NCBI GenBank assembly: GCA_051985675.1
Contig: JBPYFJ010000149.1
Coordinates: 46,499-110,498 of the forward strand
Length of the DNA stretch: 64,000 bases
DNA from: JAFAXD01 sp051985675
GTDB taxonomy: Bacteria > Pseudomonadota > Alphaproteobacteria > Rhizobiales > Xanthobacteraceae
Direction of reading: 5' to 3'
The translations under genes were made by a program, and so were the position numbers. Below, piece after piece: positions 19,552 to 28,233 of the stretch. The notes under the pieces were generated by a model. That model made no database searches and was not told the DNA's origin. It saw only the letters and a program-made list of their open reading frames with translations. Numbering within the stretch: position 1 is the stretch's first letter; every line of letters starts with the position of its first letter.

Positions 19552-20385
19552 ATGACAGCATCGGCCGACACCACCGCCGTGCAGACAGCGCGGCCGAAGC
19601 GCAGCTTGAGCCATGTCATGCGGCCTGCGCTGGGCCTCCTCGTGCCGGTCGGTCTGGCCGTTCTATGGGAGATCGCGGTCCGCCTCGGTCTATCCGATGG
19701 CCGATTGGTGCCACCTCCCTCGACCGTCTATGAGACGCTTGCTGACCTCGCCCGCACCGGTGAACTCCAGCATCATGTGGCCGCGACCTTGTTGCGGGTG
19801 GCAGCCGGCTTTGCGCTGGGTACGGTTGCAGGGACTGTTCTGGGAGCCGTGGCCGGCTACTCCGGCATTGTGCGGGGCTTGATCGATCCAAGCCTGCAGG
19901 GGTTGCGGGCAGTGCCTTCGATCGCGTGGATTCCGCTCTTCATTTTATGGCTCGGCATTTTTGAAACCTCAAAGATCGCCTTGATCGCGGTCGGCGTGTT
20001 CTTTCCGGTCTATCTCGGCGTCATGGGGGCAATTGTCGCGGTCGATCGCAAGATCGTCGAGGTCGGCCGCGTATTTCGTCTGTCCGGTGCCGCTCTGGTC
20101 CGCCGCATCCTTCTGCCTGCAGTGCTTCCGAGCTACGTCGTGTCGCTGCGCGCAGGCCTGGGTCTCGGCTGGATGTTCGTCATCGCTGCGGAATTCATGG
20201 GGGCTTCCGAAGGCCTGGGCTATCTGCTCATCGACGGCCAGCAGCTTGGCAAGCCGGCCGAAATCGTTGCCGCAATTCTGGCTTTCGCGGTGCTTGGCAA
20301 GCTTACCGATTGGCTGGTCGTCGCCGCCAGCGCGCCCATGTTGCATTGGCAAGACGTCTACGGCACCAGTTCTCAGAAGTCATAA
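19552..20385 (+). CDS. ssuC: Sulfonate-type ABC transporter permease
   Basis: A 277-residue inner-membrane permease of the BPD_transp_1 fold. I choose the ATG at 19552 (MTASADTTAV); a GTG at 19507 would add 15 residues with no family support. It has about six hydrophobic segments and the EAA-loop-like segment AVDRKIVEVGRVFRLSG followed by PAVLPSYVVSLRAGLGLGW, typical of SsuC/TauC. It lies between ssuA and ssuB and should dimerise in the transporter. Confidence 0.85.
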   Translation: MTASADTTAVQTARPKRSLSHVMRPALGLLVPVGLAVLWEIAVRLGLSDGRLVPPPSTVYETLADLARTGELQHHVAATLLRVAAGFALGTVAGTVLGAVAGYSGIVRGLIDPSLQGLRAVPSIAWIPLFILWLGIFETSKIALIAVGVFFPVYLGVMGAIVAVDRKIVEVGRVFRLSGAALVRRILLPAVLPSYVVSLRAGLGLGWMFVIAAEFMGASEGLGYLLIDGQQLGKPAEIVAAILAFAVLGKLTDWLVVAASAPMLHWQDVYGTSSQKS

Positions 20386-20389
20386 GTCG

Positions 20390-21181
20390 ATGCTCGAGGT
20401 CAATCGCGTCAGCAAAACCTATCCAAACGGAGTGCACGCGCTCGACGCGCTGACGCTTAAGGTCGCGCTGGGTGAGATCGTGGTCGTGGTCGGCGGCTCG
20501 GGCTGCGGCAAATCGACGTTGCTGCGGCTGGTCAGCGGGCTCGACGCACCGAGCGAGGGCGCCGTCGTGCTCGACGGCAATACTGTTTCGGCCCCGCACG
20601 AGAAGATCGGCATTGTGTTTCAGGAGCCGCGGCTGCTGCCCTGGCTTAGCGTCGCTAATAACGTCGGCTTCGGTCTGGAAGGTCGGCCGCGCAGCGAACG
20701 CAACAGCCGCGTCGCCGCACAACTCGATCGGGTCGGATTGGCCGACAAAGCAACCGTGTGGCCGCGCGAGCTCTCCGGCGGACAGGCGCAGCGCGTGGCG
20801 CTGGCGCGAGCGTTGGTCACGCGGCCTGAGGTGTTGCTGCTCGATGAGCCGTTCTCGGCACTGGACGCATTCACGCGCGTCGACCTGCAGGATCACCTGC
20901 TTGATCTTTGGGCTGACCAGAAACCGACCTTGCTGGTCGTCACCCACGATGTCGACGAGGCGATCGTGCTCGCCGACCGCGTGATTGTGATGCGCCCGCG
21001 GCCTGGCCGGGTGCAGCAGGAGATCGTCACCGATCTGCCGCGCCCGCGCGACCGCCAGTCGGCCGCTTTCGATTTCGCCAAACGACGCGTGCTGAGCGCG
21101 CTCGACCTCTCGCTTGATCGACCCATCAGCGTCGACGACGGTCAGACCCTGGCGGATGAGGGCGCCGCACGCTGGTGGTAA
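20390..21181 (+). CDS. ssuB: Sulfonate-type ABC transporter ATP-binding protein
   Basis: A 263-residue ATPase. The ATG at 20390 lies 4 bp after the ssuC stop; upstream in-frame codons belong to the shadow of ssuC. Walker A GGSGCGKST (K41), Q-loop VFQEPRLLPWLSV (the EPRLLPW form typical of nitrate/sulfonate/taurine ATPases), signature LSGGQAQR, Walker B VLLLDEPFSALD and H-loop THDVDEAI are present. It energises uptake through ssuC. Confidence 0.88.
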   Translation: MLEVNRVSKTYPNGVHALDALTLKVALGEIVVVVGGSGCGKSTLLRLVSGLDAPSEGAVVLDGNTVSAPHEKIGIVFQEPRLLPWLSVANNVGFGLEGRPRSERNSRVAAQLDRVGLADKATVWPRELSGGQAQRVALARALVTRPEVLLLDEPFSALDAFTRVDLQDHLLDLWADQKPTLLVVTHDVDEAIVLADRVIVMRPRPGRVQQEIVTDLPRPRDRQSAAFDFAKRRVLSALDLSLDRPISVDDGQTLADEGAARWW

Positions 21182-21275
21182 AGCGACACGGCACCATGCA
21201 GTCTTGCACATCGAGGCGAGGCGGCGACCGCAGGGCTTGTGCTAAAAGAAGCCGATAGTCCGGGAGCGAACACCG

Positions 21276-22331
21276 ATGATCAGTTTCGATGTGTGCCAAT
21301 GCGGCGCGCCGCTGCAGCGGATGGAACGCCCGACCCCGAACCCGACCGGCACGGAAGTGCTTCTTAAGGTGCTGGCCGCGGGCGTCTGCCACAGCGATAT
21401 CCATATCTGGGACGGCTATTACGACATGGGCGGCGGGCGCAAGATCCAGCTCACCGACCGCGGCATCAAGCTGCCGCTTACCATGGGCCACGAGAACGTC
21501 GGTGAGGTTGTGGCTCTCGGGCCGCAAGCTAAGGGCGTGAAGCTTGGCGAACGTCGCCTGGTGTTTCCGTGGATCGGGTGCGGCGAATGCAAAGTGTGCA
21601 AGGAGGAGGAAGAGCAACTCTGCACGACGCCACGCTCGCTCGGTGTCTACCGTAACGGGGGTTATGCGGATCACCTGCTGGTTCCGCATGCGCGCTATCT
21701 GCTCGAGATCGGCGACATGCCGGCCGAACGCGCGGCGCCGCTCGCGTGCTCGGGGGTTACGACCTACGGCGCGCTCAAGAAGCTCGGGGCGATGCTGACG
21801 CGGGAGCCGGTCGTCATCATCGGGGCGGGCGGGCTTGGCCTGATGGCGCTCGCCTTGCTCAAGGCCATGGGCGGGGTCGGCGCAATCGTGGTCGATATTG
21901 ACGAGGCAAAGCGCGACGCTGCCAAGGCGGCCGGCTCGATTGCGACCGTCGATGGCGCCGCGCCAGACGCGCATAAGCAGATCATCAAGCTCACCAACGG
22001 CGGCGCCTGGTCGGTGATCGATCTCGTTGGGGCCTCCGCGACCGTCAAGATTGGGACCGATTGCCTGATCAAGGGCGGCAAGCTGATCGTGGTCGGCCTG
22101 TTCGGCGGCGACATCACCATCTCGACGCCCACGATCCCGCTCAAGGCCATGACTATTCAAGGCTCCTACGTGGGGAGCCTTGCCGAGCTCAAGGAGCTGG
22201 TCGCGCTCGTGCAGCGCGCCGGCCTGCCGAGCGTGCCGATCAGCAAGCGGCCGCTGGCCGCCGCCAGCGGCGCGCTTGACGACCTCAAAGCCGGCAAGGT
22301 GGTGGGCCGGCTGGTGCTGACGCCGAACTAG
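21276..22331 (+). CDS. Zinc-dependent alcohol dehydrogenase family protein
   Basis: A 351-residue medium-chain dehydrogenase. Catalytic zinc ligands are C38 (GVCHSD) and H72/E73 (GHENVG); the structural zinc site is C102, C105, C108 and C116 in the lobe loop. The NAD(P)-binding GAGGLGLM motif is at about residue 184. A roughly 15-residue insertion around GYYDMGGGRKIQLTDRG before the GHE motif is unusual relative to short ADHs and recalls enzymes acting on aromatic or alicyclic substrates. Substrate cannot be assigned. It precedes the OsmC gene by 40 bp on the same strand. Confidence 0.82.
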   Translation: MISFDVCQCGAPLQRMERPTPNPTGTEVLLKVLAAGVCHSDIHIWDGYYDMGGGRKIQLTDRGIKLPLTMGHENVGEVVALGPQAKGVKLGERRLVFPWIGCGECKVCKEEEEQLCTTPRSLGVYRNGGYADHLLVPHARYLLEIGDMPAERAAPLACSGVTTYGALKKLGAMLTREPVVIIGAGGLGLMALALLKAMGGVGAIVVDIDEAKRDAAKAAGSIATVDGAAPDAHKQIIKLTNGGAWSVIDLVGASATVKIGTDCLIKGGKLIVVGLFGGDITISTPTIPLKAMTIQGSYVGSLAELKELVALVQRAGLPSVPISKRPLAAASGALDDLKAGKVVGRLVLTPN

Positions 22332-22371
22332 TCTTATTTCAAAGCACGGATCATCGCCCTAGGAGTTGCAG

Positions 22372-22881
22372 ATGGATGCTGTTGCGTTGCGCGCCATGCA
22401 GGCGCCGATCAAGGATCGTTACAAACAGGATCCCAAGGCCGCCTTCATCACGCTGCGGGCCAACGGCGCGATCGACGACACCCATATCGCCTGCAAGGTT
22501 GAAACCGGGCGCGCGCTTGCAGTGGCGGGCCTGCACCCGGCGACGGGCGGCTCGGGGCTCGAGCTTTGTTCCGGCGATATGTTGCTGGAGGCGCTTGTTG
22601 CCTGCGCGGGCGTGACCCTCAAGGCGGTGGCCACCGCGCTCGACATCAAGCTCAAGTCCGGCCATGTCTCGGCGGAAGGCGACCTCGATTTCCGCGGCAC
22701 GCTAGGGGTCGCCAAGGAGGCGCCGGTGGGCTTTGCGCAGATCCGCCTGCGCTTCGACGTCGATACCGACGAGCCGCAGGAGAAGCTCGACCAGCTCCTC
22801 AAGCTGACCGAGCGCTATTGCGTGGTCTACCAGACCATCAAGAGTGGCCCGCCGGTCGAGGTGACCATGGCGCGAACCTAG
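22372..22881 (+). CDS. OsmC family redox protein
   Basis: A 169-residue protein. AGGAG at 22361-22365 is 6 bp from the ATG at 22372, which I prefer to a TTG at 22366. The two family cysteines are present: C66 (LELCSGD) and C78 (LVACAGVT); in OsmC/Ohr proteins this pair reduces organic hydroperoxides. The ACAG context is typical of the wider OsmC group rather than classic Ohr. Probably co-transcribed with the dehydrogenase upstream. Confidence 0.82.
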   Translation: MDAVALRAMQAPIKDRYKQDPKAAFITLRANGAIDDTHIACKVETGRALAVAGLHPATGGSGLELCSGDMLLEALVACAGVTLKAVATALDIKLKSGHVSAEGDLDFRGTLGVAKEAPVGFAQIRLRFDVDTDEPQEKLDQLLKLTERYCVVYQTIKSGPPVEVTMART

Positions 22882-22923
22882 CTACGGTGGGTTCTTGGCG
22901 CAGCAATAACGCATGGCTTGGCG

Positions 22924-23040
22924 ACCATGGATGACCTCCCGTCAAAACGGTCATCCATGGTGAAATGAGCCTACAAAATACGCACCGTTGGAATGGCATA
23001 TCCATGGATGCCCGTGGTGGGCATCCATGCGGCATCCACG
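22924..23040. repeat. CATCCATGG element, copy 1
   Basis: Contains a perfect 13-bp hairpin (22924-22936 with 22949-22961, ACCATGGATGACC) and a perfect 11-bp hairpin (23003-23013 with 23019-23029, CATGGATGCCC), then a further GGCATCCA. The start of CATCCATGGT (22952) to the start of CATGGATGCCC (23003) is 51 bp. A second copy with 49-bp spacing lies at 61808-61910. It occupies the gap between convergent osmC-type gene and mutS. Confidence 0.75.
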
Positions 23041-23106
23041 GCCGACTTTCGCTCCGCGGTCATGCGGTCTCGGCATGGAAGAGGGGGAACTCGTCGGTCA
23101 TTGATC

Positions 23107-25815
23107 TTATCGTTCACCCGCCTTGGCCTTGAGCGCATAGAGCGCCTCGATCGCCTCGCGCGGCGACATCTCGTCGGGATTGAGGGCGGCGAGCGCGGCG
23201 ATCACGAGGTGGCCCGCGTCGTTCAGGTTGGGCGGGCCGGCGCTCGGGCGCGCCAAGGCGGCAAACAACGGCAGATCGTCGATCAGGCGACGCGCATGCG
23301 AGGTGCGATCCTCCGCTTCGAGCTCAGCCAGAATAAGCTTTGCACGCTCGATCACCGCCGCCGGAAGACCGGCGAGCTTGGCGACGGCGATTCCGTACGA
23401 ACGGTCAGCGGCGCCCGCCACCACCTCGTGCAGGAACACCACGTCGCCCTGCCACTCCTTGACGCGCACGGTCACGTTGGTCACGCGATCAAGCTTGTTG
23501 GCAAGCGCCGTGAGTTCGTGGAAATGCGTTGCAAACAGGGTGCGGCAGCGATTGGTTGCGTGCAGGTGCTCGATCGTGGCCCAGGCAATCGACAGGCCGT
23601 CGAAGGTCGCGGTGCCGCGCCCGATCTCGTCGAGGATCACGAGCGAGCGCTCGCTGGCCTGGTTGAGGATCGCGGCGGTCTCGACCATCTCGACCATGAA
23701 GGTTGAGCGGCCGCGCGCAAGATCGTCGGCAGCGCCCACGCGCGAAAACAGCCGATCGAGCACGCCGATCCTGGCCGAGCGTGCGGGGACGAAACTGCCC
23801 ATCTGGGCAAGCACGGCGATCAGCGCGTTCTGCCGCAGGTAGGTCGACTTGCCCGCCATGTTGGGGCCGGTGACCAGATAGATCCGCCCGGTGACCTTGT
23901 CCGCCGGCGCGGATAAATCGCAATCGTTGGCGACAAACGGCGTCGCAAGCGCCTGTTCGACAACCGGATGGCGTCCGCCGTCGATCGCGAACGCGAGACT
24001 GCGATCGACCTGCGGCCGCACATAGCGCTGGTCCACAGCGAGCGTTGCGAGCGCGGCAGCCACATCGAGGATTGCGAGCCCTTGGGCGGCCGCCTTGATG
24101 TCCTCGGCGATCGCCGTGACGCGCGCCGCCAAAGCATCGAAGATCTCAAGCTCGATCCCGAGCGCTCGGTCAGCAGCGCTCGCGATCCTGGCCTCGAGTT
24201 CGCCCAGTTCGATCGTGGTGAAGCGCACCTGGCCGGCCAGGGTCTGACGGTGGATGAACGTCTGGTTGAGCGGTGCCGCTAGCAAGCGATCGCCGTGCTG
24301 TGCGGTCACCTCGACGAAATAGCCGAGCACGTTGTTGTGGCGGATCTTGAGCGCACGGACCTGCGTCTCCTCCGCGTAGCGCGCCTGCAGCGCGGCGACG
24401 ACCCGGCGGGACTCATCCCGCAGCGCGCGCGTTTCATCGAGCGCGCGATCGTAGCCGGCGCGAACGAAACCGCCGTCGCGGCGAAACGCGGGGAGCTCGT
24501 CGGCGAGCGCCAGGGCAAGCTCGGCCGCAATCGCCTGGTCGGGGCAGCGCAATGCGACGGCCGCTTCGCCAAGTTCCTGCGGCAGTGCATCGAGGTCGCT
24601 CAGCCGGGACGCGAGCTCCCGGGCGGCATTAAGTCCCTCGCGGATCGCCGCAAGATCGCGCGGACCGCCGCGACCAAGCGCGAGCCGCGCGAGTGCGCGG
24701 GCCAAGTCGGGGGCTGCCGCAAGGCGCGACCGCAATTCGCTGCGAAGCGAAACCTCGGCCATCATGGCGTCGACTGCTTCGAGCCTCGCCGCGATCGCGG
24801 CTGGATCGGTAAGCGGCGCGGCAAGCCGCGCGGCCAGGAGCCGAAAGCCGGCCGCCGTGACCGTGCGGTCGATCGCGGCCAGGACCGAGCCGCGCTCTTC
24901 GCCCGCGAGCGTGCGCATCAGTTCAAGGTTTGCGCGGGTCGCGGCGTCGATCGCAAGCGTCGCGCCTTCGGCTTCGCGCACCGGAGGCGACAGCGGCGGA
25001 CGCTTGCCGAGCTGGGTGCGCTCCACGTAGGTGACACAGGCCGCCGCGGCCGCAAGCTCCAGTCGAGACAGTGCGCCGAACGCCTGTGTGGTCGCGACCG
25101 CGAAGAACGATGCGAGCCGCCGTTCCGCAGTTGCGCCATCGAACACGTCGCGCCCAAGCGGCGTCACCGGCAGGGCGCGCAACAGCGCGGCAAGCTCGGG
25201 ATCGTCATAGAGCGCGTCGGAGACAATGATCTCGCCCGGCTCGAGCCGCGCCAACTCGGCCGCGATGTTGTCGCACTCGGTGAGCCGGAATTCGCCGGTC
25301 GACATGTCAAGGAAAGCGAGACCGAACCGGCTCGCTCCGGCAACGGACGCGCGCGCCCGCACGATCGCGACGAGGTAGTTGTTGCGCTTGGCGTCTAGGA
25401 GCGAGTCTTCAGTAAGTGTTCCGGGCGTGACCAGCCGCACGACGTCGCGCCGGACCACGCTTTTGGCGCCGCGCTTCTTGGCCTCGGCCGGGTCTTCGAG
25501 CTGCTCACAAACCGCGACGCGGTGGCCCTGCGCGATCAGCTTGTGAAGGTATTCGTCGGCGCGTTCGATCGGCACGCCGCACATCGGGATGTCTTTGCCG
25601 AGATGCTTGCCGCGCTTGGTCAGCACGATGCCGAGCGCACGGCTGGCGACTTCGGCGTCTTGGAAAAACAGCTCGTAGAAATCGCCCATCCGGTAGAACA
25701 GCAGGCAGTCCGGATTGGCCGCTTTGATCTCGACGTACTGCTCCATCATCGGCGTGATGCGGCCGTTATCGGCCGACGCGCTGGGCTCAAGCGGAGCGGA
25801 ACGAGATGCTTCCAT
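23107..25815 (-). CDS. mutS: DNA mismatch repair protein MutS
   Basis: A 902-residue mismatch sensor. The mismatch-binding domain I is intact, with LLFYRMGDFYELFF (the Phe-x-Glu that probes mispairs is DFYE). Lever and clamp domains follow, then the ATPase with Walker A GPNMAGKST (K656), YLRQNALIAVLAQ and the LVILDEIGRGTATFDG Walker B. The C-terminal helix-turn-helix dimerisation region is present. It acts with MutL, whose gene is not in the window. Length is typical of alphaproteobacterial MutS. Confidence 0.96.
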   Translation of the reverse strand: MEASRSAPLEPSASADNGRITPMMEQYVEIKAANPDCLLFYRMGDFYELFFQDAEVASRALGIVLTKRGKHLGKDIPMCGVPIERADEYLHKLIAQGHRVAVCEQLEDPAEAKKRGAKSVVRRDVVRLVTPGTLTEDSLLDAKRNNYLVAIVRARASVAGASRFGLAFLDMSTGEFRLTECDNIAAELARLEPGEIIVSDALYDDPELAALLRALPVTPLGRDVFDGATAERRLASFFAVATTQAFGALSRLELAAAAACVTYVERTQLGKRPPLSPPVREAEGATLAIDAATRANLELMRTLAGEERGSVLAAIDRTVTAAGFRLLAARLAAPLTDPAAIAARLEAVDAMMAEVSLRSELRSRLAAAPDLARALARLALGRGGPRDLAAIREGLNAARELASRLSDLDALPQELGEAAVALRCPDQAIAAELALALADELPAFRRDGGFVRAGYDRALDETRALRDESRRVVAALQARYAEETQVRALKIRHNNVLGYFVEVTAQHGDRLLAAPLNQTFIHRQTLAGQVRFTTIELGELEARIASAADRALGIELEIFDALAARVTAIAEDIKAAAQGLAILDVAAALATLAVDQRYVRPQVDRSLAFAIDGGRHPVVEQALATPFVANDCDLSAPADKVTGRIYLVTGPNMAGKSTYLRQNALIAVLAQMGSFVPARSARIGVLDRLFSRVGAADDLARGRSTFMVEMVETAAILNQASERSLVILDEIGRGTATFDGLSIAWATIEHLHATNRCRTLFATHFHELTALANKLDRVTNVTVRVKEWQGDVVFLHEVVAGAADRSYGIAVAKLAGLPAAVIERAKLILAELEAEDRTSHARRLIDDLPLFAALARPSAGPPNLNDAGHLVIAALAALNPDEMSPREAIEALYALKAKAGER

Positions 25816-25931
25816 GGCGCGCGACGCTAGCAGATCGCGCGCGCGGTTTCATTGGCTGTGGAAAAAGTGCCCGCGCGTCCCGAATGCGGTAGGCGATACC
25901 GGGGTGCAGGCTCGCATGTTCGGCCGTCGGC

Positions 25932-26948
25932 TCACGTCACGAACGTGCGGCCGGTTAGCTTTTCGAAATTCCTGTAGTAGATGTCGTTGAGCTTGTCTTT
26001 TGGCATTCCGAGCGAGTCTAGGATCTTGATGGTCTCGCGGATGTAGCCCGGACCTTTTTCCGGATCGAACGGACAGTCAGATGCAAACAGCACTCGCTGG
26101 TGTGGATAGAATTCAAGCCCGCACAGCGTCGCTCCACGACCGCCGAACGCTGCCGAATCCACCCATACGTCCTTCTGGAAATAGTCGAGCGGACGCTTCT
26201 TCAGACTCGCCTTGAGGGCCTGGTAGTCGGCATCCGAGGTGCGGGCGCCGATCTGATCCCAGCCCGGCCCGATACGGCCTTCAAGCATCGGGATGATGCC
26301 ACCGAAGTGGTGGAGGATGATCTTCAGGTTCGGGTATTTATCCATCGTCTTGGAAAACACCAGCCGTGCCATCGCGGCCGCAGTCTCGTATGACCAGCCG
26401 AACGCCCACCACATCTCGAACAGCGACTTCTTCTCGTCCATGTAGTCCGGGTGCTCGGCCGTGCGCGAGGGATGGATCCAGATCGGCTTGCCGAGGCGGT
26501 TCATGGCGGCGAAGAACTGCTCGAACTCGGGCCGGTCGAGCGGCTTGCCTGCGACGTTGGTGTAGATCTGCACGCCCAGTGCCCCGTTCTTGATGGCGCG
26601 CTCGACCTCGCGCACGCTCGCGTCGGGCGCGGCGAGCGAGGCCTGTGCGACCCAGCCGGGAAAGCGGTCCTTCTCCCTGGCACAGAGATCCGCAAAGCCG
26701 TCGTTGATGAGCTTGAGCAAGGCTTCAATCTGATCGGGCTTGGCGAAATGCTCGATCGGCGGCATCGGGTAGGACAGGATCTGCGCATAATCGGGAAACC
26801 CGTCGACTACCTTCTTGCGCACGTCGAGATCGTAGATGGCCGGAACAGCGCGCATGCGCTTGCCGATGTCCCTATGGTCGCCGACGATCTCCGACATCTT
26901 GTCGACGAACGGCTTTGGAATGAAATGCGTGTAGGCATCGAGCCGCAT
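25932..26948 (-). CDS. Amidohydrolase-family protein (ACMSD/amidohydrolase-2 type)
   Basis: A 338-residue TIM-barrel protein of the amidohydrolase 2 group, which includes ACMSD, gamma-resorcylate decarboxylase and related aromatic-acid enzymes. Metal-site positions visible are H8, H159 (WIHPS), H213/H214 (ILHHFGG) and D291 (ASDCPF). The usual N-terminal HxH reads Y6-T-H8, so the first metal His is replaced by Tyr. It is last in a leftward operon with feruloyl-CoA synthase, 89 bp after the thioesterase gene. A role in cleaving or hydrolysing a beta-keto aromatic intermediate is possible but inferred. Confidence 0.75.
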   Translation of the reverse strand: MRLDAYTHFIPKPFVDKMSEIVGDHRDIGKRMRAVPAIYDLDVRKKVVDGFPDYAQILSYPMPPIEHFAKPDQIEALLKLINDGFADLCAREKDRFPGWVAQASLAAPDASVREVERAIKNGALGVQIYTNVAGKPLDRPEFEQFFAAMNRLGKPIWIHPSRTAEHPDYMDEKKSLFEMWWAFGWSYETAAAMARLVFSKTMDKYPNLKIILHHFGGIIPMLEGRIGPGWDQIGARTSDADYQALKASLKKRPLDYFQKDVWVDSAAFGGRGATLCGLEFYPHQRVLFASDCPFDPEKGPGYIRETIKILDSLGMPKDKLNDIYYRNFEKLTGRTFVT

Positions 26949-27037
26949 GGGGTCTCCGTGGTCCGGTTATTGTGATGGGCCGCAGGGTTGTTAATGGTTC
27001 GGCCGGCCGGTGTCCATCGGGGCGGGGCGCAGGCCGA

Positions 27038-27463
27038 TCATCGGTCGGTCGTGAGCCGCGCGATGACGTCCGGCGGAATCGGCTTTGCCTTGAATTTCTC
27101 CGGGTCATCAGGGTCGTGCACGACCCAAACCCGGGTATCGAGGCCCTCGACGGCAAGCTCACCGCTTTTGAGAATGCGGTGCTGGACCGTGAAACTCGAG
27201 TTCTTGACCTCGATCAGCGTGGTGCTGATCTCGACCTCGTCGCCGAAGCGCATAGGCAGCATGAAGCGCGTGTGGGTGTCGACCATCGGATAGCCGAGGA
27301 AGTCGTATTTCTTGAGCAACTGGTATTTGGTCATTCCCAGCGCTTTCTCGAACAGCATCGCAGTCGACGTGTCGAACATCGCAAAAAAGCGCGGATAGAA
27401 CACGATCCCGGCTGGATCGCAGTGCTGCCACTCGATCGTTACGCGGCGCGAGTTGCTGATCAT
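27038..27463 (-). CDS. 4-hydroxybenzoyl-CoA-thioesterase-like hotdog protein
   Basis: A 141-residue single hotdog-fold acyl-CoA thioesterase. The ATG at 27463 is only 2 bp after the SDR stop, so the genes are tightly coupled; a longer in-frame reading to 27979 is a shadow of the SDR gene. The N-terminal EWQHCDPAGIVFYPRF carries the catalytic Asp (D16) of 4HBT-type enzymes. In this operon it would release free aromatic or beta-keto acid from CoA after side-chain oxidation. Substrate is inferred from context. Confidence 0.85.
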   Translation of the reverse strand: MISNSRRVTIEWQHCDPAGIVFYPRFFAMFDTSTAMLFEKALGMTKYQLLKKYDFLGYPMVDTHTRFMLPMRFGDEVEISTTLIEVKNSSFTVQHRILKSGELAVEGLDTRVWVVHDPDDPEKFKAKPIPPDVIARLTTDR

Positions 27464-27465
27464 GG

Positions 27466-28233
27466 TTAGCGTGGCGCCATGCGCAGCGCGCCGTCGAGCC
27501 GCACGGTCTCGCCGTTGAGGTAGCGGTTTTCCACCATATGCATCGCTAGTGCGGCGTATTCGGAGGGGGCGCCCAGCAGTTTCGGGAACGGCACCGACTC
27601 GGCGAGACTCTTCTGAAAATCCTCGCGCAGCGCGCCCAGCATGGGGGTGCGGAAAATCCCGGGCGCGATCGCATTGACGCGAATGCCGAACTGGGAGAAC
27701 TCGCGCGCCGCCGGTAGGACGAGCGCCACGACGCCGCCCTTCGAGGCCGAATAGGCGGCCTGTCCGATCTGGCCTTCGAACGCTGCCACCGACGCGGTCA
27801 TGATGATGATGCCACGCTCGCCGGCATCGAGGGCCGGCAAGCCCTGCATGTCGGCGGCAGCGAGCCGCATGGTGTTGAAGGTGCCGATCAGGTTGATGCG
27901 GATGGTGCGCTCGAATTCGGCAAGCGGCATTGGGCCCTCGCGCCCGACGATGCGCTTGGCCTCGCCGATGCCCGCGCAATTGACCACGATGCGCGCCGCG
28001 CCGTGCTGTTCATGAGCCTCTTTGACAGCGGCCTGGGTCGCATCCGCGTTGCTGACGTCGCAGTGGATCGCGATGCCGCCGGTCTTGCTGGCGACGGCCT
28101 TGGCGGCGTCCATGTTGAGATCGAGGATCGCGACCTTGGCACCTGCGGCAGCAAGCGCCTCGGCGGTGGCGGCGCCGAGCCCGGAGCCCCCGCCCGTGAT
28201 GAGGGCGGCATGTCCTTTTGGATTCATGATCAA
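27466..28233 (-). CDS. Short-chain dehydrogenase (3-hydroxyacyl-CoA dehydrogenase type)
   Basis: A 255-residue SDR. The cofactor motif GGGSGLG is at 14-20, and the catalytic Ser/Tyr/Lys are S148, Y161 and K165 (YSASK). The sequence resembles type II 3-hydroxyacyl-CoA dehydrogenases, including the RINLIGTFN and GIFRTPML segments. The start overlaps the stop of feruloyl-CoA synthase by 4 bp at 28230-28233; the next Met (28227) is an alternative. In context it would oxidise the 3-hydroxy-3-arylpropionyl-CoA made by the hydratase. Confidence 0.88.
   Translation of the reverse strand: MIMNPKGHAALITGGGSGLGAATAEALAAAGAKVAILDLNMDAAKAVASKTGGIAIHCDVSNADATQAAVKEAHEQHGAARIVVNCAGIGEAKRIVGREGPMPLAEFERTIRINLIGTFNTMRLAAADMQGLPALDAGERGIIIMTASVAAFEGQIGQAAYSASKGGVVALVLPAAREFSQFGIRVNAIAPGIFRTPMLGALREDFQKSLAESVPFPKLLGAPSEYAALAMHMVENRYLNGETVRLDGALRMAPR

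Noticed and set aside
25932..26948. LigJ (4-oxalomesaconate hydratase)
   Set aside because: LigJ is also an amidohydrolase-superfamily member of similar length, but the motifs here resemble the ACMSD-like group, and the gene lies in the ferulate operon rather than with ligABC.
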